Assembly: GCF_024323335.1 (NCBI RefSeq) | Contig: NC_066584.1 | Coordinates: 232,529,494-232,593,493, forward strand | Length of the DNA: 64,000 bases | Direction: 5' to 3' | DNA from: Lathyrus oleraceus | Lineage: Eukaryota > Streptophyta > Magnoliopsida > Fabales > Fabaceae | In this document: positions 43,192 through 54,601 of the stretch, in pieces | Numbering within the stretch: position 1 is the stretch's first letter | Layout of the letters: each line of letters begins with the position of its first letter | Position numbers and translations under genes: made by a program | Notes under the pieces: generated by a model | Databases searched by the model: none | Told to the model about the DNA's origin: nothing | The model's input: the letters and a program-made list of their open reading frames with translations, nothing else

Positions 43192-45165
43192 ATGGAGCAG
43201 TTGGAACAAGAGAACCAGAGCTTGAGGGATGAAGTCGCCAGACTTGGCGCTCTGATGGAGCAACTTCTTGCTGCCCAGAATCAGCCTGCTCCTCAACAGC
43301 CAGCAACTCCGGTTCAGCGGACGGTTATATCTGAGATAGCTACTACATCGGTGCCTGTTAGTGCCCAGCAGCCAAATGCCATGCCTCCCGGTTTTCCTTG
43401 GGGGATGCCTCCTGGCTTCATGCCTGATCGGCCAGCTCCTACATTCGCTCAAATGCCGGCATCTAGCCCGGTCCCTATACCTGTTCCTCCTGTCGTGCAT
43501 ACCATGCCGAGGGTAGACGACACCATTTATCACTCCGAAGCGTCTGAGGGCTCAGATGTCCATGAGAAAATGGATGCAATGAACGACCAATTCCTCGAGC
43601 TGAGAAAGGAATTGAGAACTCTCCGTGGCAAAGATCTCTTCGGCAAGTCAGCAGCCGAACTTTGTCTAGTTCCCGGTGTGAAAATACCAGTCAAATTCAA
43701 GGTCCCAGACTTTGAGAAGTATAAAGGGAACACTTGTCCTTTGGCACACTTAGTCATGTATGCCAGAAAGATGTCCACGCAGACAGACAACGATCAACTC
43801 TTGATCCACTACTTTCAAGACAGTTTGTCTGGTGCTGCTCTCCGTTGGTACATGAGTCTGGACAGTGCCAACATCCGCTCTTTCAATGACCTTGGCGAAG
43901 CTTTCGTCAAGCAATATAAATACAACGTTGACATGGCGCCTGACAGAGATCAACTCAGGTCTATGTCACAAAAGGACAAAGAGACGTTCAAGGAGTACGC
44001 CCAGAGATGGCGTGAGCTGGCAGCTCAAATCACTCCACCATTAGAAGAGAAAGAGATGACCAAGATCTTTCTGAAGACTCTTGGGTCATTCTATTATGAG
44101 AGAATGGTGGCCAGCGCTCCCTCTGATTTCACCGAGATGGTGAACATGGGGATGCGTCTTGAAGAAGGCGTCCGTGAAGGACGGTTGTCTAAAGATGATG
44201 GTTCTTCCTCTAAGCGTTATGGAGCGTTTAAGAGGAAAGAAGGCGAAGCGCATGCTGTGCAGTCTCAGCCCAAGCATCGAAGACCCTCTGTTCAGAGGAA
44301 GCCTGCACATCGTGCCAGACATCAGCATCAGGTGGCTAGTGTGGCACCTGTATTCAAGGATAATGCTCAGCAGTATCAGCATCAGCAGCAATATCCACAA
44401 CCGCAATATCAACAGCAACAGCAACGTCCACAGCAACAGGCTTACCAGCCTCGTGGAAGTACAACCAACCAAGCGAATGTGAACTATGATAGGAAGAAGG
44501 TCAGCTTTGACCCGATTCCAATGACATATACAGAGCTTTATCCCTCCTTGTTGGAGAGGAAGTTGGTTTCGCCCAGGGATCCTCCTGCAATTCCTGCAAA
44601 TCCGCAATGGTGGTACAAACCAGACCAGCATTGTGTCTACCATTCCGGTGCTCCGGGCCACAACGTTGAGAACTGTTTCCCGCTGAAGAATAAGGTTCAA
44701 GACCTCATGAGAAGCGGAATTCTGAGTTTTGAAGACTCAAACCCTAATGTTACCAGGAACCCATTGCCTTCGCATGGGAAGTCTGTGAATATGATCCAGG
44801 AAGACCTTGGGAAATACAAGGTGAAATATGTCAGCCATATCCGGCAGTCATTGGTTGGATTACATAAGATGTTGTGTCAGCACAGCTATTTGAAGCATAA
44901 CCATGACCAGTGTCGTGTCTGTTCTGTTAATCGCTTGGGTTGCGATCAGGTTCGCCGAGAACTCCAGATGATGTTGAATGAAGGTACCATTGAGATTCTC
45001 CAGAATCGCAATGTGGATGTAGTTGAGCCCGAAGTGAGTGTCATCTCCCGGTGTTCAAATTGCAGAGAGCCCGTTGTTATTCGGTATAATAGCAACAAGC
45101 CTAAAGCTTCGCCTTCTTTGATTATCAAACCAGCCGGCCCTGTGCCTATTCATCTGATAAAGCCG
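43192..45165 (+). CDS. gag: Ogre Gag protein
   Basis: The frame is open from 43051 to 45234; I choose ATG 43192 (MEQLEQENQSLRDEVARLG), because element B gag starts with the same residues. Order: N-terminal coiled coil (1-35), Pro-rich linker (38-110), capsid domain at about residues 165-330 (VKFKVPDFEKYKGN, YFQDSLSGAALRWYMSLDS, VKQYKYNVDMAPDRDQL, FKEYAQRWRELAAQ), a basic Gln-rich linker (about 360-430), FDPIPMTYTELYPSLL, and an atypical zinc knuckle CVYHSGAPGHNVENC (about 44632-44676). Gag forms the particle and binds genomic RNA. The natural frame is lost near 45165 (one G apparently missing), after which the annotated frame reads 23 foreign codons. Confidence 0.88.
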
Positions 45166-46500
45166 TACCTTTCCGGTACAATCCTGTTGCTGTCCAGGAT
45201 GGGGTCGAGGTACCTTTGCCTTCTACTTCCGTGACCACTATCGCTGATGTTAGTGGATTGACCCGCAGTGGTCGTGTCTTTTCTGCGCCTGCTAAGGCTG
45301 TTGCTTCTGAATCTGTTGAGCGCCCTGTAGGGAATGCTGTGAATGTTCAGAATCCGGCACTTGATGTTGCCAAACCCTCCTCGTCTGTACAAAAGACTCC
45401 ATTTCTTCAGTTGTTGGCCCGAGTGGCATTGTTGATGAAGAATCTGATGAGATGCTGAGGCTCATCAGAAAGAGTGAGTACAATATTGTAGACCAGCTTC
45501 TACACACGCCCTCCAAGATTTCCATTCTTTCTTTGTTGCTGAATTCAGAGCCTCATAGGGAGTCTCTGCAGAAAGTCTTGGACCTGGCATATGTCGATCA
45601 CGACGTCACCCTGGAACATTTGATAGCATTGTTGCAAACATTACCGCTTGCAACACTCTGAGCTTTTGTGACGCTGATCTCCCTGAGGAGGGAAGAGACC
45701 ACAACATGGCTTTACACATATCCATGAATTGCAAATCTGATGCAATGTCCAATGTATTGGTGGACACTGGATCGTCCTTGAATGTATTGCCAAAATCCAC
45801 ACTCTCTCGATTGTCATATCAAGGTCCTCCTATGAGGCAGAGTGGGGTTGTTGTAAAGCTTTTGATGGGTCGCGCAAGACCGTGATTGGGGAAGTTGACC
45901 TCCCAATCAAGATTGGACCAAGTGATTTCCAGATCACTTTTCAAGTAATGGATATTCACCCATCATACAGCTGTCTCTTGGGCAGACCATGGATTCACGA
46001 GGCTGGCGCCGTGACATCCACCCTACACCAAAAGTTGAAGTTTGTGAAAAACAAGAAATTGGTTGTAGTAGGGGGAGAAAAGGCTCTCCTGGTCAGTAAT
46101 TATCTTCTTTCTCGTACATTGATGCAGAGGATGAAGTTGGAACTCAGTTCCAAGCTTTATCTATTGATAAACCAATCGAGAAGAAGTCTCCTTCATTCAC
46201 TTCCTACCGTGATGCTAAGCTGGCCATTGAATGTGGTGCAGTTGCTGGATTAGGGAAAGTGCTTGAACTTGAAGATAACCGATCCCGGGCTGGCATTGGC
46301 TATGGTTCTGGGGCATGCAACGAGCAAGGTCTGTTCACCAGTGGAGGATTCATCCATGCTGATCAACCTGCAGCAGAAGAGGAAGCTGCTGCTATCATTG
46401 AAGAAGAAGATGCAGAAGATTTGAACAATTTTGTTATTCCTGGTGGTGTCTGCCACAATTGGGTCGCTGTGGATGTTCCTACAGTTATCCATAGATCAGA
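45166..46500 (+). pseudogene. Ogre linker and aspartic protease, with frameshifts
   Basis: Continuation of gag toward the intron. Segments in successive frames: SGLTRSGRVFSAPA (from about 45252), MLRLIRKSEYNIVDQLLHTP (from 45452), protease signature NVLVDTGSSLNVLPKS (45751-45798), GEVDLPIKIGPSDFQITFQV and YSCLLGRPWIHEAGAVTSTL (about 45888-46030), then a segment ending VCHNWVAVDVPTVIHRSE before the intron. Frames change near 45165, 45401, 45619, 45858 and 46102, each by loss of one base, usually in a short homopolymer. The protease catalytic DTGSS is intact, unlike in element B. Confidence 0.82.
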
Positions 46501-46775
46501 GTAATTGTTCATTTTGTTTAAAACCCTTCTCCCATGCCAAAAGGAGAAGTGATGACATTGTTGGCAAAGCATATATACAATGATATTTTCATTCAATTTT
46601 GCATTGTCAAAACATTTGTTTTTCCTTTGTTTTCACTTTTTGCTTTTCTTTATGAAATCAGTGATCACAAAAAACATAAAAACAAAATAAAAGCTGTAAA
46701 AGCAACATTCTTTCATCTGCATAATGATTTGCTTGTTTAAATTCTGAATTTTTCTTAACCAAAATCATTATGCAG
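46501..46775 (+). other. Predicted intron between protease and RT of the Ogre element
   Basis: Donor GTAATT at 46501; acceptor TTATGCAG ending at 46775; length 275. Unspliced, the frame reads Glu then TAA (46502-46504). Spliced, codon bases GA join G to make Glu and continue in frame as LILKPIEHND. The T-rich stretch at 46590-46640 and the T/A-rich run before the acceptor suit a plant intron. A spliced intron here is established for Ogre elements; borders are inferred from sequence. Confidence 0.82.
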
Positions 46776-47640
46776 GTTGATCCTAAAACCCATTGAACAT
46801 AATGATCCAACGCCATCTCCCAATTTTGAATTCCCTGTATTTGAGGCAGAAGAAGATGACGTTGAAGAGATTCCTGATGAGATCACCCGTCTCCTTGAGC
46901 ACGAAGAGAAGATCATTCAGCCGCATCTCGAAGACTTGGAAACAGTCAACTTGGGATCTGAAGATTGTGAGCGCCTGGTGAAGATTGGGGCACTTCTTGA
47001 AGGGTCTGTTAAGGAAGATTTGATCAGCTTGCTACGAGAATATTCAGATATCTTTGCTTGGTCCTATGAAGACATGCCGGGTTTAGATACAGATATTGTG
47101 CAACATTTCCTGCCTTTGAAGCCTGAGTGCGTGCCTGTGAAGCAGAAGCTCAGAAGAACTCATCCAGATATGGCAGTGAAGATCAAAGAGGAAGTTCAGA
47201 AGCAAATTGATGCGGGGTTTCTGGTGACTTCGACATATCCTCAATGGGTGGCCAATATTGTGCCTGTTCCTAAGAAGGACGGAAAAGTCCGTATGTGCGT
47301 TGATTACAGAGATTTGAATAAAGCTAGCCCAAAAGATGATTTTCCTCTACCACACATTGACATGTTGGTAGACAATACAGCTAAATTCAAAGTCTTTTCC
47401 TTTATGGACGGATTTTCCGGATATAATCAAATCAAGATGGCACCAGAGGATATGGAGAAGACAACATTCATCACACCTTGGGGAACATTCTGTTATCGAG
47501 TGATGCCCTTCGGTTTGAAGAACGCCGGAGCCACGTATCAACGAGCTATGACTACCTTGTTTCATGATATGATGCACAAGGAGATAGAAGTCTATGTTGA
47601 TGATATGATTGCTAAGTCCCGAACGGAAGTTGAGCATTGA
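46776..47640 (+). CDS. pol: Ogre reverse transcriptase (exon after intron)
   Basis: An open frame from the acceptor to a stop at 47638. RT motifs: LPLKPECVPVKQKLRRTHPD, VRMCVDYRDLNKASPKDD, SFMDGFSGYNQIKMAPED (first catalytic Asp), KTTFITPWGTFCYRVMPFG, LKNAGATYQRAMTTLF, and YVDDMIAKSRTE with both catalytic Asp (47592-47618). The stop comes from a two-base loss near 47637; the thumb region continues in another frame (LLKLFQRLRKFQLRLNPNKC, CTFGVRSGKLLGFVVSERGI) and shifts again near 47827. Confidence 0.87.
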
Positions 47641-49808
47641 GCATTTGTTGAAGCTTTTTCAGCGTTTGAGGAAGTTCCAACTTCGTCTGAATCCGAACAA
47701 ATGTACTTTTGGAGTCCGTTCCGGAAAGTTGTTGGGTTTTGTGGTAAGTGAAAGAGGTATTGAGGTTGATCCTGCAAAGGTCAAAGCAATACAAGAGATG
47801 CCCGCACCCAAAACTGAGAAGCAAGTCGAGGTTTTCTTGGCCGCTTGAACTACATTTCCAGATTTATATCCCACATGACTGCCACATGTGCGCCGATATT
47901 CAAGCTCCTCCGGAAAGATCAGTCTCATGATTGGACCGAGGATTGCCAGAAAGCTTTCGACAGTATCAAAGATTATCTGTCCGAACCTCCGATTTTGTCT
48001 CCGCCAGTGGAAGGAAGACCTCTGATTATGTACTTAACAGTTCTTGAAGACTCGATGGGTTGTGTACTCGGTCAACAAGATGAATCAGGGAAGAAGGAGT
48101 TTGCTATCTACTACCTCAGTAAGAAGTTTACTGATTGTGAGTCTCGGTACTCTATGCTTGAGAAGACGTGCTGTGCTTTAGCTTGGGCAGCTAAGCGTTT
48201 GCGCCAGTACATGATTAATCATACAACTTGGTTGATATCCAGAATGGATCCAATTAAGTATATCTTCGAGAAGCCTGCTTTAACTGGGAGGATTGCCCGT
48301 TGGCAGATGTTGTTGTCTGAGTATGATATCGAGTATCGAGCTCAGAAAGCTATCAAAGGTAGTATCTTGGCTGACCACCTAGCGCACCAGCCAATTGAAG
48401 ATCATCAGTCTGTTCAGTATGACTTCCCTGACGAGGAAATTCTGTATTTGAAGATGAAAGATTGCGATGAGCCTACACTTGATGAAGGTCCAGAACCTGG
48501 TTCCAGATGGACGATGGTGTTTGATGGCGCTGTTAATCAATATGGAAATGGAATTGGGGCAGTAATTGTTAATCCCCAGGGATCGCACATTCCATTTACA
48601 GCAAGGCTAACTTTCAAATGCACGAATAATATGGCGGAGTATGAAGCCTGTATTATGGGACTTGAAGAATGCATTGATTTAAGAATCAAGTATCTTGATG
48701 TCTATGGTGATTCAGCTTTGGTTGTCAATCAGATCAAAGGTGAATGGGAGACAAATCAACCAGGTCTCATCCATACAGAGATTATGCAAGGAGAATTTCA
48801 ACTTTCTTCACAGAAGTTGAATTTTATCATATTCCTCGAGAGGATAATCGGATGGCAGATGCCCTTGCTACTTGCTTCCATGATAGTTGTCAGATGGTGG
48901 AATGATGTTCCCAATATTACTGTGATGCGCTTGGATAGACCCGCTCACATATTTGCAATTGAAGACGTGAAAGATGACAAGCCTTGGTATTTTGATATCA
49001 AGAATTTCCTCCAGAACCAGGTCTACCCGCCTGGGGCATCTGTGAAAGATAGGAAAACTTTGAGAAGGTTGTCAGGCAGTTTCTACCTCAGTGGTGAAGT
49101 GCTGTACAAGAGAAATTTTGATATGGTTTTGCTCAGATGCGTGGATAGACACGAAGCAAACCTATTGATGACTGAGGTCCATGAGGGTTCATTTGGTACT
49201 CATTCCAATGGACATGCCATGGCTAAGAAAATGTTGAGAGCAGGCTACTATTGGCTGACAATGGAGTCTGACTGTTGCAAGTATGTGAAGAAATGTCACA
49301 AGTGTCAAATTTATGCGGATAAGATTCATATTCCTCCGACACTCCTGAATGTGATTTCATCACCATGGCCTTTCTCTATGTGGGGAATCGACATGATCGG
49401 CATGATTGAGCCGAAAGCGTCCAACGGACATCGTTTTATTCTCGTAGCAATTGATTACTTCACCAAATGGGTTGAAGCCGCGTCGTACGCGAATGTAACC
49501 AGACAGGTGGTTGTGAAGTTTATCAAGAACCAGCTGATTTGCCGTTATGGTGTGCCAGAGAGGATCATTACTGATAATGGATCCAATCTGAACAACAAGA
49601 TGATGGATGAGTTGTGCGCTGAATTTAAGATTGCACACCATAATTCCTCTCCTTACAGACCTAAGATGAATGGGGCTGTTGAAGCTGCTAACAAGAATAT
49701 CAAGAGAATTATCCAGAAGATGACTGTCACGTACAAAGATTGGCATGAGATGCTGCCATTTGCTTTGCATGGATATCGTACGTCTGTACGCACTTCAACA
49801 GGGGCAAC
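47641..49808 (+). pseudogene. pol: Ogre RNase H, second RNase H and integrase, with frameshifts
   Basis: From 47845 to 49851 one frame of 668 codons is open. Order: RNase H (EGRPLIMYLTVLEDSMGCVL, AIYYLSKKFTDCESRYSMLE, IKYIFEKPALTGRIARWQML), second Tat-type RNase H (WTMVFDGAVNQYGNGIGAVI, CTNNMAEYEACIMGLEECID, DVYGDSALVVNQIKGEWETN), integrase zinc domain (HEGSFGTHSNGHAM to YVKKCHKCQI) and catalytic core with Asp at 49390, Asp at 49573 and Glu at 49681 (35 residues between the last two). Between about 48770 and 48872 the frame is locally shifted: one base lost, then two. The motif tail of the second RNase H (ADALAT) is read only in another frame. The integrase frame is lost near 49808. Confidence 0.85.
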
Positions 49809-50231
49809 CCTTTCTCTCTTGTTTATGGCATGGAAGCCGTTCTCCCAGTAGAGGTGGAGATCCCATCAATGCGAGTCTTGATGGAAGCCAAGTTGACTGA
49901 TGCTGAATGGATTCAGAGTCGTTATGACCAGTTGAATTTGATTGAAGAGAAGCGATTAACTGCCATGTGCCATGGTCAGTTATATCAGCAGAGAATGAAG
50001 AAAGCATTCGACAAGAAGGTCAAGCCTCGTGTGTTCCGAGAAGGTGACCTTGTGCTCAAGAAAGTTTTGTCTTTCGCGCCCGATTCCAGGGGCAAGTGGA
50101 CTCCAAACTACGAGGGTCCATATGTTGTTAAGAGAGCCTTTTCAGGCGGAGCTTTGATGCTTACAACAATGGATGGGGAGGATTTCACTCGTCCTGTGAA
50201 TTCAGATGCAGTTAAGAGATACTTTGCCTGA
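49809..50231 (+). pseudogene. pol: Ogre integrase C-terminal domain, separated by a frameshift
   Basis: An open frame to the stop at 50229: MEAVLPVEVEIPSMRVLMEA, RYDQLNLIEEKRLTAMCHG, KPRVFREGDLVLKKVLSF and GPYVVKRAFSGGALMLTTMD. This is the C-terminal DNA-binding part of integrase and is the same as the end of element B pol. It is one base out of frame with the core (ccc at 49808-49810 where four C fit). Confidence 0.85.
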
Positions 50232-53200
50232 AAAAAAAAAAGTATATGCAAATAAGAAAAAAAAACAGAATAGCTCGCTAAGTTGAAAACCCGAAAGGGC
50301 GGCTTAGGCAAAAATGAGCGTCTCGGTGGAGAACCCGCAAGGGTAATCCAGGCAAAAATTAGAGACTTGAAAAAAGAATATTTGCATCCCGCTAGATTGA
50401 GTACCTCACCCTGGGGCAATCTAGGCAAAAATTAGGGATTTGGCAAGTAACTGCATCCTGACAAGACTTTCTGGTTCATCAGTCGTCATTTCGTCAGAAG
50501 ATTCTCGATTCGTCGTCAACTGAAGCTTCGGATACATCGAGATTCAAATTGGTAGAGAAAGGATCATTATGTTCAATGTAGCCCTCTTCCAATATATATC
50601 ACTGATTTCAAATTTGTACAGATCTATGGAGTCTTGCCATTTGCAGGCTACCATTCCATCAAATCAATTTGAGCTTTTTATCCAATTATTTGCACTCTTA
50701 TTTGTTTCAATTCAACAAATGTTTTGCATGTTTTAAATTGATAAAATGTCATTGTTTAAACAAATCAAATTTTCAAAATTTTTGTTTTAAACAAAGTGAA
50801 CATTCACAAGATTGAAAGGATACTCAAGAATATCTCAGTGCTCTCCCGAGGGTGGCATGATTTCCAACAGGTAAGACATTCGTTCATATTCCTGGTTTGG
50901 TGGTATCTTCTTTCTTCAGATCTTTGTTGGGTTGTTCCTCAAACAAAGTTGTTGTTGGGGTGTTCCCCAGTATAGTCGCAAGTGATTTGTTGTTGAAGAT
51001 TTCGTTTTCTCCAGCAGCAGTTTTCCCAGCATGGGTGTTTTCTTGAGAAGTTTCGGCGGTTGATTGGTCATCTTGGTGCCCCGTCACTTTCTCCAGTGGG
51101 TCAAATCCCCAGACTTTATTTGTCTCCTCAGCACAGTCATGAGTATAGCATTGATTGGTACTCCCCTCGGAGTTGCGAGTAGAGCTGTTATTAATATCCC
51201 CACCAGGGTTGCAAGTGGAGTTGTTACCACTTTTCCCCGTGCAGTGTGCCAGTAGGATTTGTCTGTTTCCTCAGCACGTTTGTTTTCTTTTGAAGACTTG
51301 GTAAGTCAGTGGTTTGATACCCGGTACTTTACCTTTCCCCGGCGAAGTCGTCTGTGGAATTGTTGCTATCTCTCCACCAGAGTTATTCTCTCCAGCAGAG
51401 CAGGATTATTTTCCTGAGTGGTTGTTTGGGTTGACATCCCAGTATTGCAATCATCTTTTCCTCAGCTTAGTCTGCAGAATGTTTGTTGTGGCAGTTTCGC
51501 CCGTTGATTACTCCCTTCAATCCCCGTATGGTTGGATGATGGCTTTTACCTCCAGTGAACGGATCTGATGTCCTGACTGTTTGTGATCCCCAGTAGAGTG
51601 GCTTATATTGCAGAATCTACTTGTTGAGATCAATTTGCTGTATATTCTCCCCAAGTGGAGTGGTTTATTACAGAATATACTCGTTTGATTTGTCCTCCCT
51701 CAGTGGTTTGTTCCCAAGAGAGTAGCCGACGGTTTTTCCCCAATAGAATTGCTTATGCAGTTACACTCTATTTGGATGATATCATCCTCCCTCAGTGGGT
51801 TGTTCCCCAGTGGAGTTGTGTGGAGTTGCTTCTACAGCAGTTTGTGCTTGTGCAATGCACCTTTTGTTTCTCAGTTGACACTGGGATCCCCTGCATATAC
51901 TTTGAGATTTCTCTTGTTCCCCTACAGATATGTCTTGGTGGCTGTTTTGCCCGTTGTGACTTTCTGTACCCTGATTGGGTTGTTTACTGATATCTCTGAT
52001 TCTCTGCTTCTTCAGCAGTGCTTGCAGATCTTTGCTTTACAGCATGTAGATCTTCGCAGATTGACTCTCCAACTGGTTTTTCCCCTGGAAGTATAATACC
52101 AGACGTTTCGGTTCCTGAACCTGTTTGTGTTAGAATTGTCTGTTTTGTCAGCATTCATCAAACATAAATCATGCATATTCATGCATATTCATAAACATTC
52201 AGATATTCATGTTGCATTTTTTGCCATGTACCTTTTGTCTGTTGTCTCCTGCTATGGTGATATAGATCTCTTTACAGGTCTCCCCAAGCAGATTTTGGGT
52301 GTTATAAATCTCTCCATATAGAGTCAGCCCCGTAAGCAGAAAATGTTGTCTTTTCTTCTGCAGTTCCCCACTGAGATATATCCTCGTGGATGACGGTTTC
52401 TTCCGTATCCTCCCAACACATATATTGGGATGGATTTTCCTATTTGAGTTATATCCTCATTAGGACGTGTCTTTATTCAGTCTGTCTTTTCGGATCATTC
52501 CCGAATCGGCTATTTGTCAGATATCTTGTGCTTCCCAGTGGGTTTTTCCCCAGTGGAATGTTTTTGGGCCTCTACCCAGTAACCGGTAGTTGTAAGTCCT
52601 ATCTTTCCTGGCTTTCTTGACAGAATTTGTGGTTATACACCTTTTATTCTCCAGCCAGAGTTTTTGGTTTTCTACCTCATACTCGGTAGTTGTAAATCCT
52701 ATTTTCCTGCTCTTCAGCAGTTTGTGGTTTGTTATAAACCCTGTTTTGGTTTCCCGTGCGGATTTGTGATTTGTTCTATCCCCACGCGGAGTTGTTGGTC
52801 TTCTACCCCGTATTCGGTAGATGTAAACCCTAATTTTGTGGTTATCTTCATCTAAGTCTTTGATGTTGATTTTCCTTTGCTTGTGTAAGTTGCTCAGATC
52901 AGCACTTATATACTCAGCAAGTCTTTTGTGGATAATTGCCGTATGCTAGCAATTTTATCCCCAGTGGGTCTTTTCACCGTATGCTAGTGATTTGTTCCCC
53001 GGATCATTGGTTGTATACCAATGCATCCCCAGTTAGTCTTCTGTCGATAATTGCCGGATGCTCGCAATTTATCCTCAGCAGTTCGCCTTTCATTTACCCT
53101 TTTGTTGGTAATGTCTGTTGCTTCTTTGATTGGTTATCATTATATACCTAATTTGGTATCCCGATGCCTTTCTGTTCGGTCGATTTATCCTTTGTTAACC

Positions 53201-54588
53201 CAGTAACCGGTTATGGATAATCTTCCTTGCGAGTGTATTATTCACGGTCTGCCGGTAATGAATAATATGTCTCATGCACTCTTCGGTCGAAGCCTTTTGT
53301 GTTTCCCCAGTCGAGTAAGATTCGTTATTTCCCTTTGTGGAGTTGAATATTCTTGTTGTTGGATAATTGCCGGATGCTTGCAATTTATCCCTTTGAGTTG
53401 TCTTTCGTTTACCCGGATGCTTGGTATCGATTGTCTCTCTTTTTGGTTAGTCACCTATTATATACCCAGTAACCGGTATCTCTGGTGTCTTTTCCTTTCG
53501 AGTGTATTATTCACGGTCTGCCGGTAATGAATAATATATCTCATGCGCTCTTTGGTTGGAATCCTTTGCTGATTTTCCCCAACTGAGCAAGATTCGTATT
53601 CTTTGTAGAATCGAATAACCATCCTTTAACCAGTTTGTGTTTTGGATGATGAGTGTCTGGGAAGTGAAAACCAATTCACGTTTTCGGTGGATCACCTATT
53701 ATATACCCAGTAACCGGTATCTCTGGTGTTTCTTACCATGCGAGTTTATTATCTACGTTCTGACGGTAATAGATAATATATCTCATGCGAGTATCTTGTC
53801 CACGGTCTGCCGGTAATGGATATTATATCTCATGCACTCTTTGGGTTTGTGTCCCCAATTGAGTAAGATTCGTTTTCCCCTTGTGGAATTGAATGTCCAT
53901 CCTTTAAACAAGTTTGCTTTTTGCTCTCTTCAGGATGATGAGTGTTTTGGAAGTGAAATCCAATTCACGCTTTGGTCGGTCACCTATTATATACCCAGTA
54001 ACCGGTATCCTTGGTGTTTCCCTCCTTTCTGCTCCCTATTATGACCTCGGTCCCCCTGTGGAGTCAGATTTTTCCTGAGTTTGTTACCCGTATGCTTGGT
54101 AACATCTCATTTTCTTGGTTGCCTTCCCCAGTGGAACTTTTCGTTACTTCTCCTCAGGAGTCAGTTTGTGTTTCTCCAATGGATTTATTTTCCTTTGGAA
54201 TTCTTTTTCCAGTGTGAGTCCTTCACTCCCCAGTGAGTTCTCCTGTCTGTTTTCTGTTTTCCTTAATCAGAGTCGTGTCTTGTTCACGTTATGTCAGTCT
54301 GGTTTTTCCCCAGTTTAGAGTCGTGTATTGTTCACACATCTCATTTCTTTTATTATCCCCATAGAGTCTTGTTAGAGTCTCCGTTCCTGGTGAGTGTATT
54401 GCTCCGATGGATCGTCTTTTCTTCTGTGTGAATCATATTCCCCACAGAATTTGTTTCCTTTGCATGCATACATCTGCATCATGAGGTCTCTTAGGGACCA
54501 AAATTTGTCTCATTACTGTTATTTAAGTCCATTCTACCGCGTCGAGATGAAGATTTCTAAACTTCACTTCTCCGGTTAGAATGACCTT
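50232..54588 (+). other. Repetitive 3' untranslated region of the Ogre element
   Basis: 4.4 kb with no gene. 50270-50450 repeats gggcggcttaggcaaaaatg-like words; 50880-52330 is full of ttccccagtggagttg-like words; 52550-54110 is an array of short hairpins and 240-290-bp diverged tandem units containing tcacctattatatacccagt and ttcacggtctgccggtaat; 54110-54560 returns to ccccagt-type words. Long, fast-evolving 3' UTRs with tandem repeats are described for Tat/Ogre elements and have been linked to satellite birth. Confidence 0.85.
53145..54030 (+). repeat. 240-290-bp diverged tandem repeats in the Ogre 3' UTR
   Basis: Landmark cctattatatacccagtaac recurs at about 53453, 53694 and 53983 (a weaker copy near 53149). 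Landmark gtctgccggtaatgaataat occurs at 53247 and 53516, with variants near 53758 and 53805. Confidence 0.8.
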
Positions 54589-54601
54589 AAATAGGGGCAT
54601 C
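54589..54601 (+). other. Polypurine tract of the Ogre element
   Basis: AAATAGGGGCATC lies directly before the 3' LTR; nearly identical to the tract of element B. Confidence 0.8.

Noticed and set aside
43117..43533. Antisense 138-codon frame opposite gag, and similar antisense frames at 44086-44700 and 49360-49770
   Set aside because: Shadows of the retroelement coding strand with no independent signal.
51064..54579. Many short sense frames of 60-115 codons in the Ogre 3' UTR
   Set aside because: They arise from ccccagtgg-type repeats with low stop density and show no domain or shared start context.
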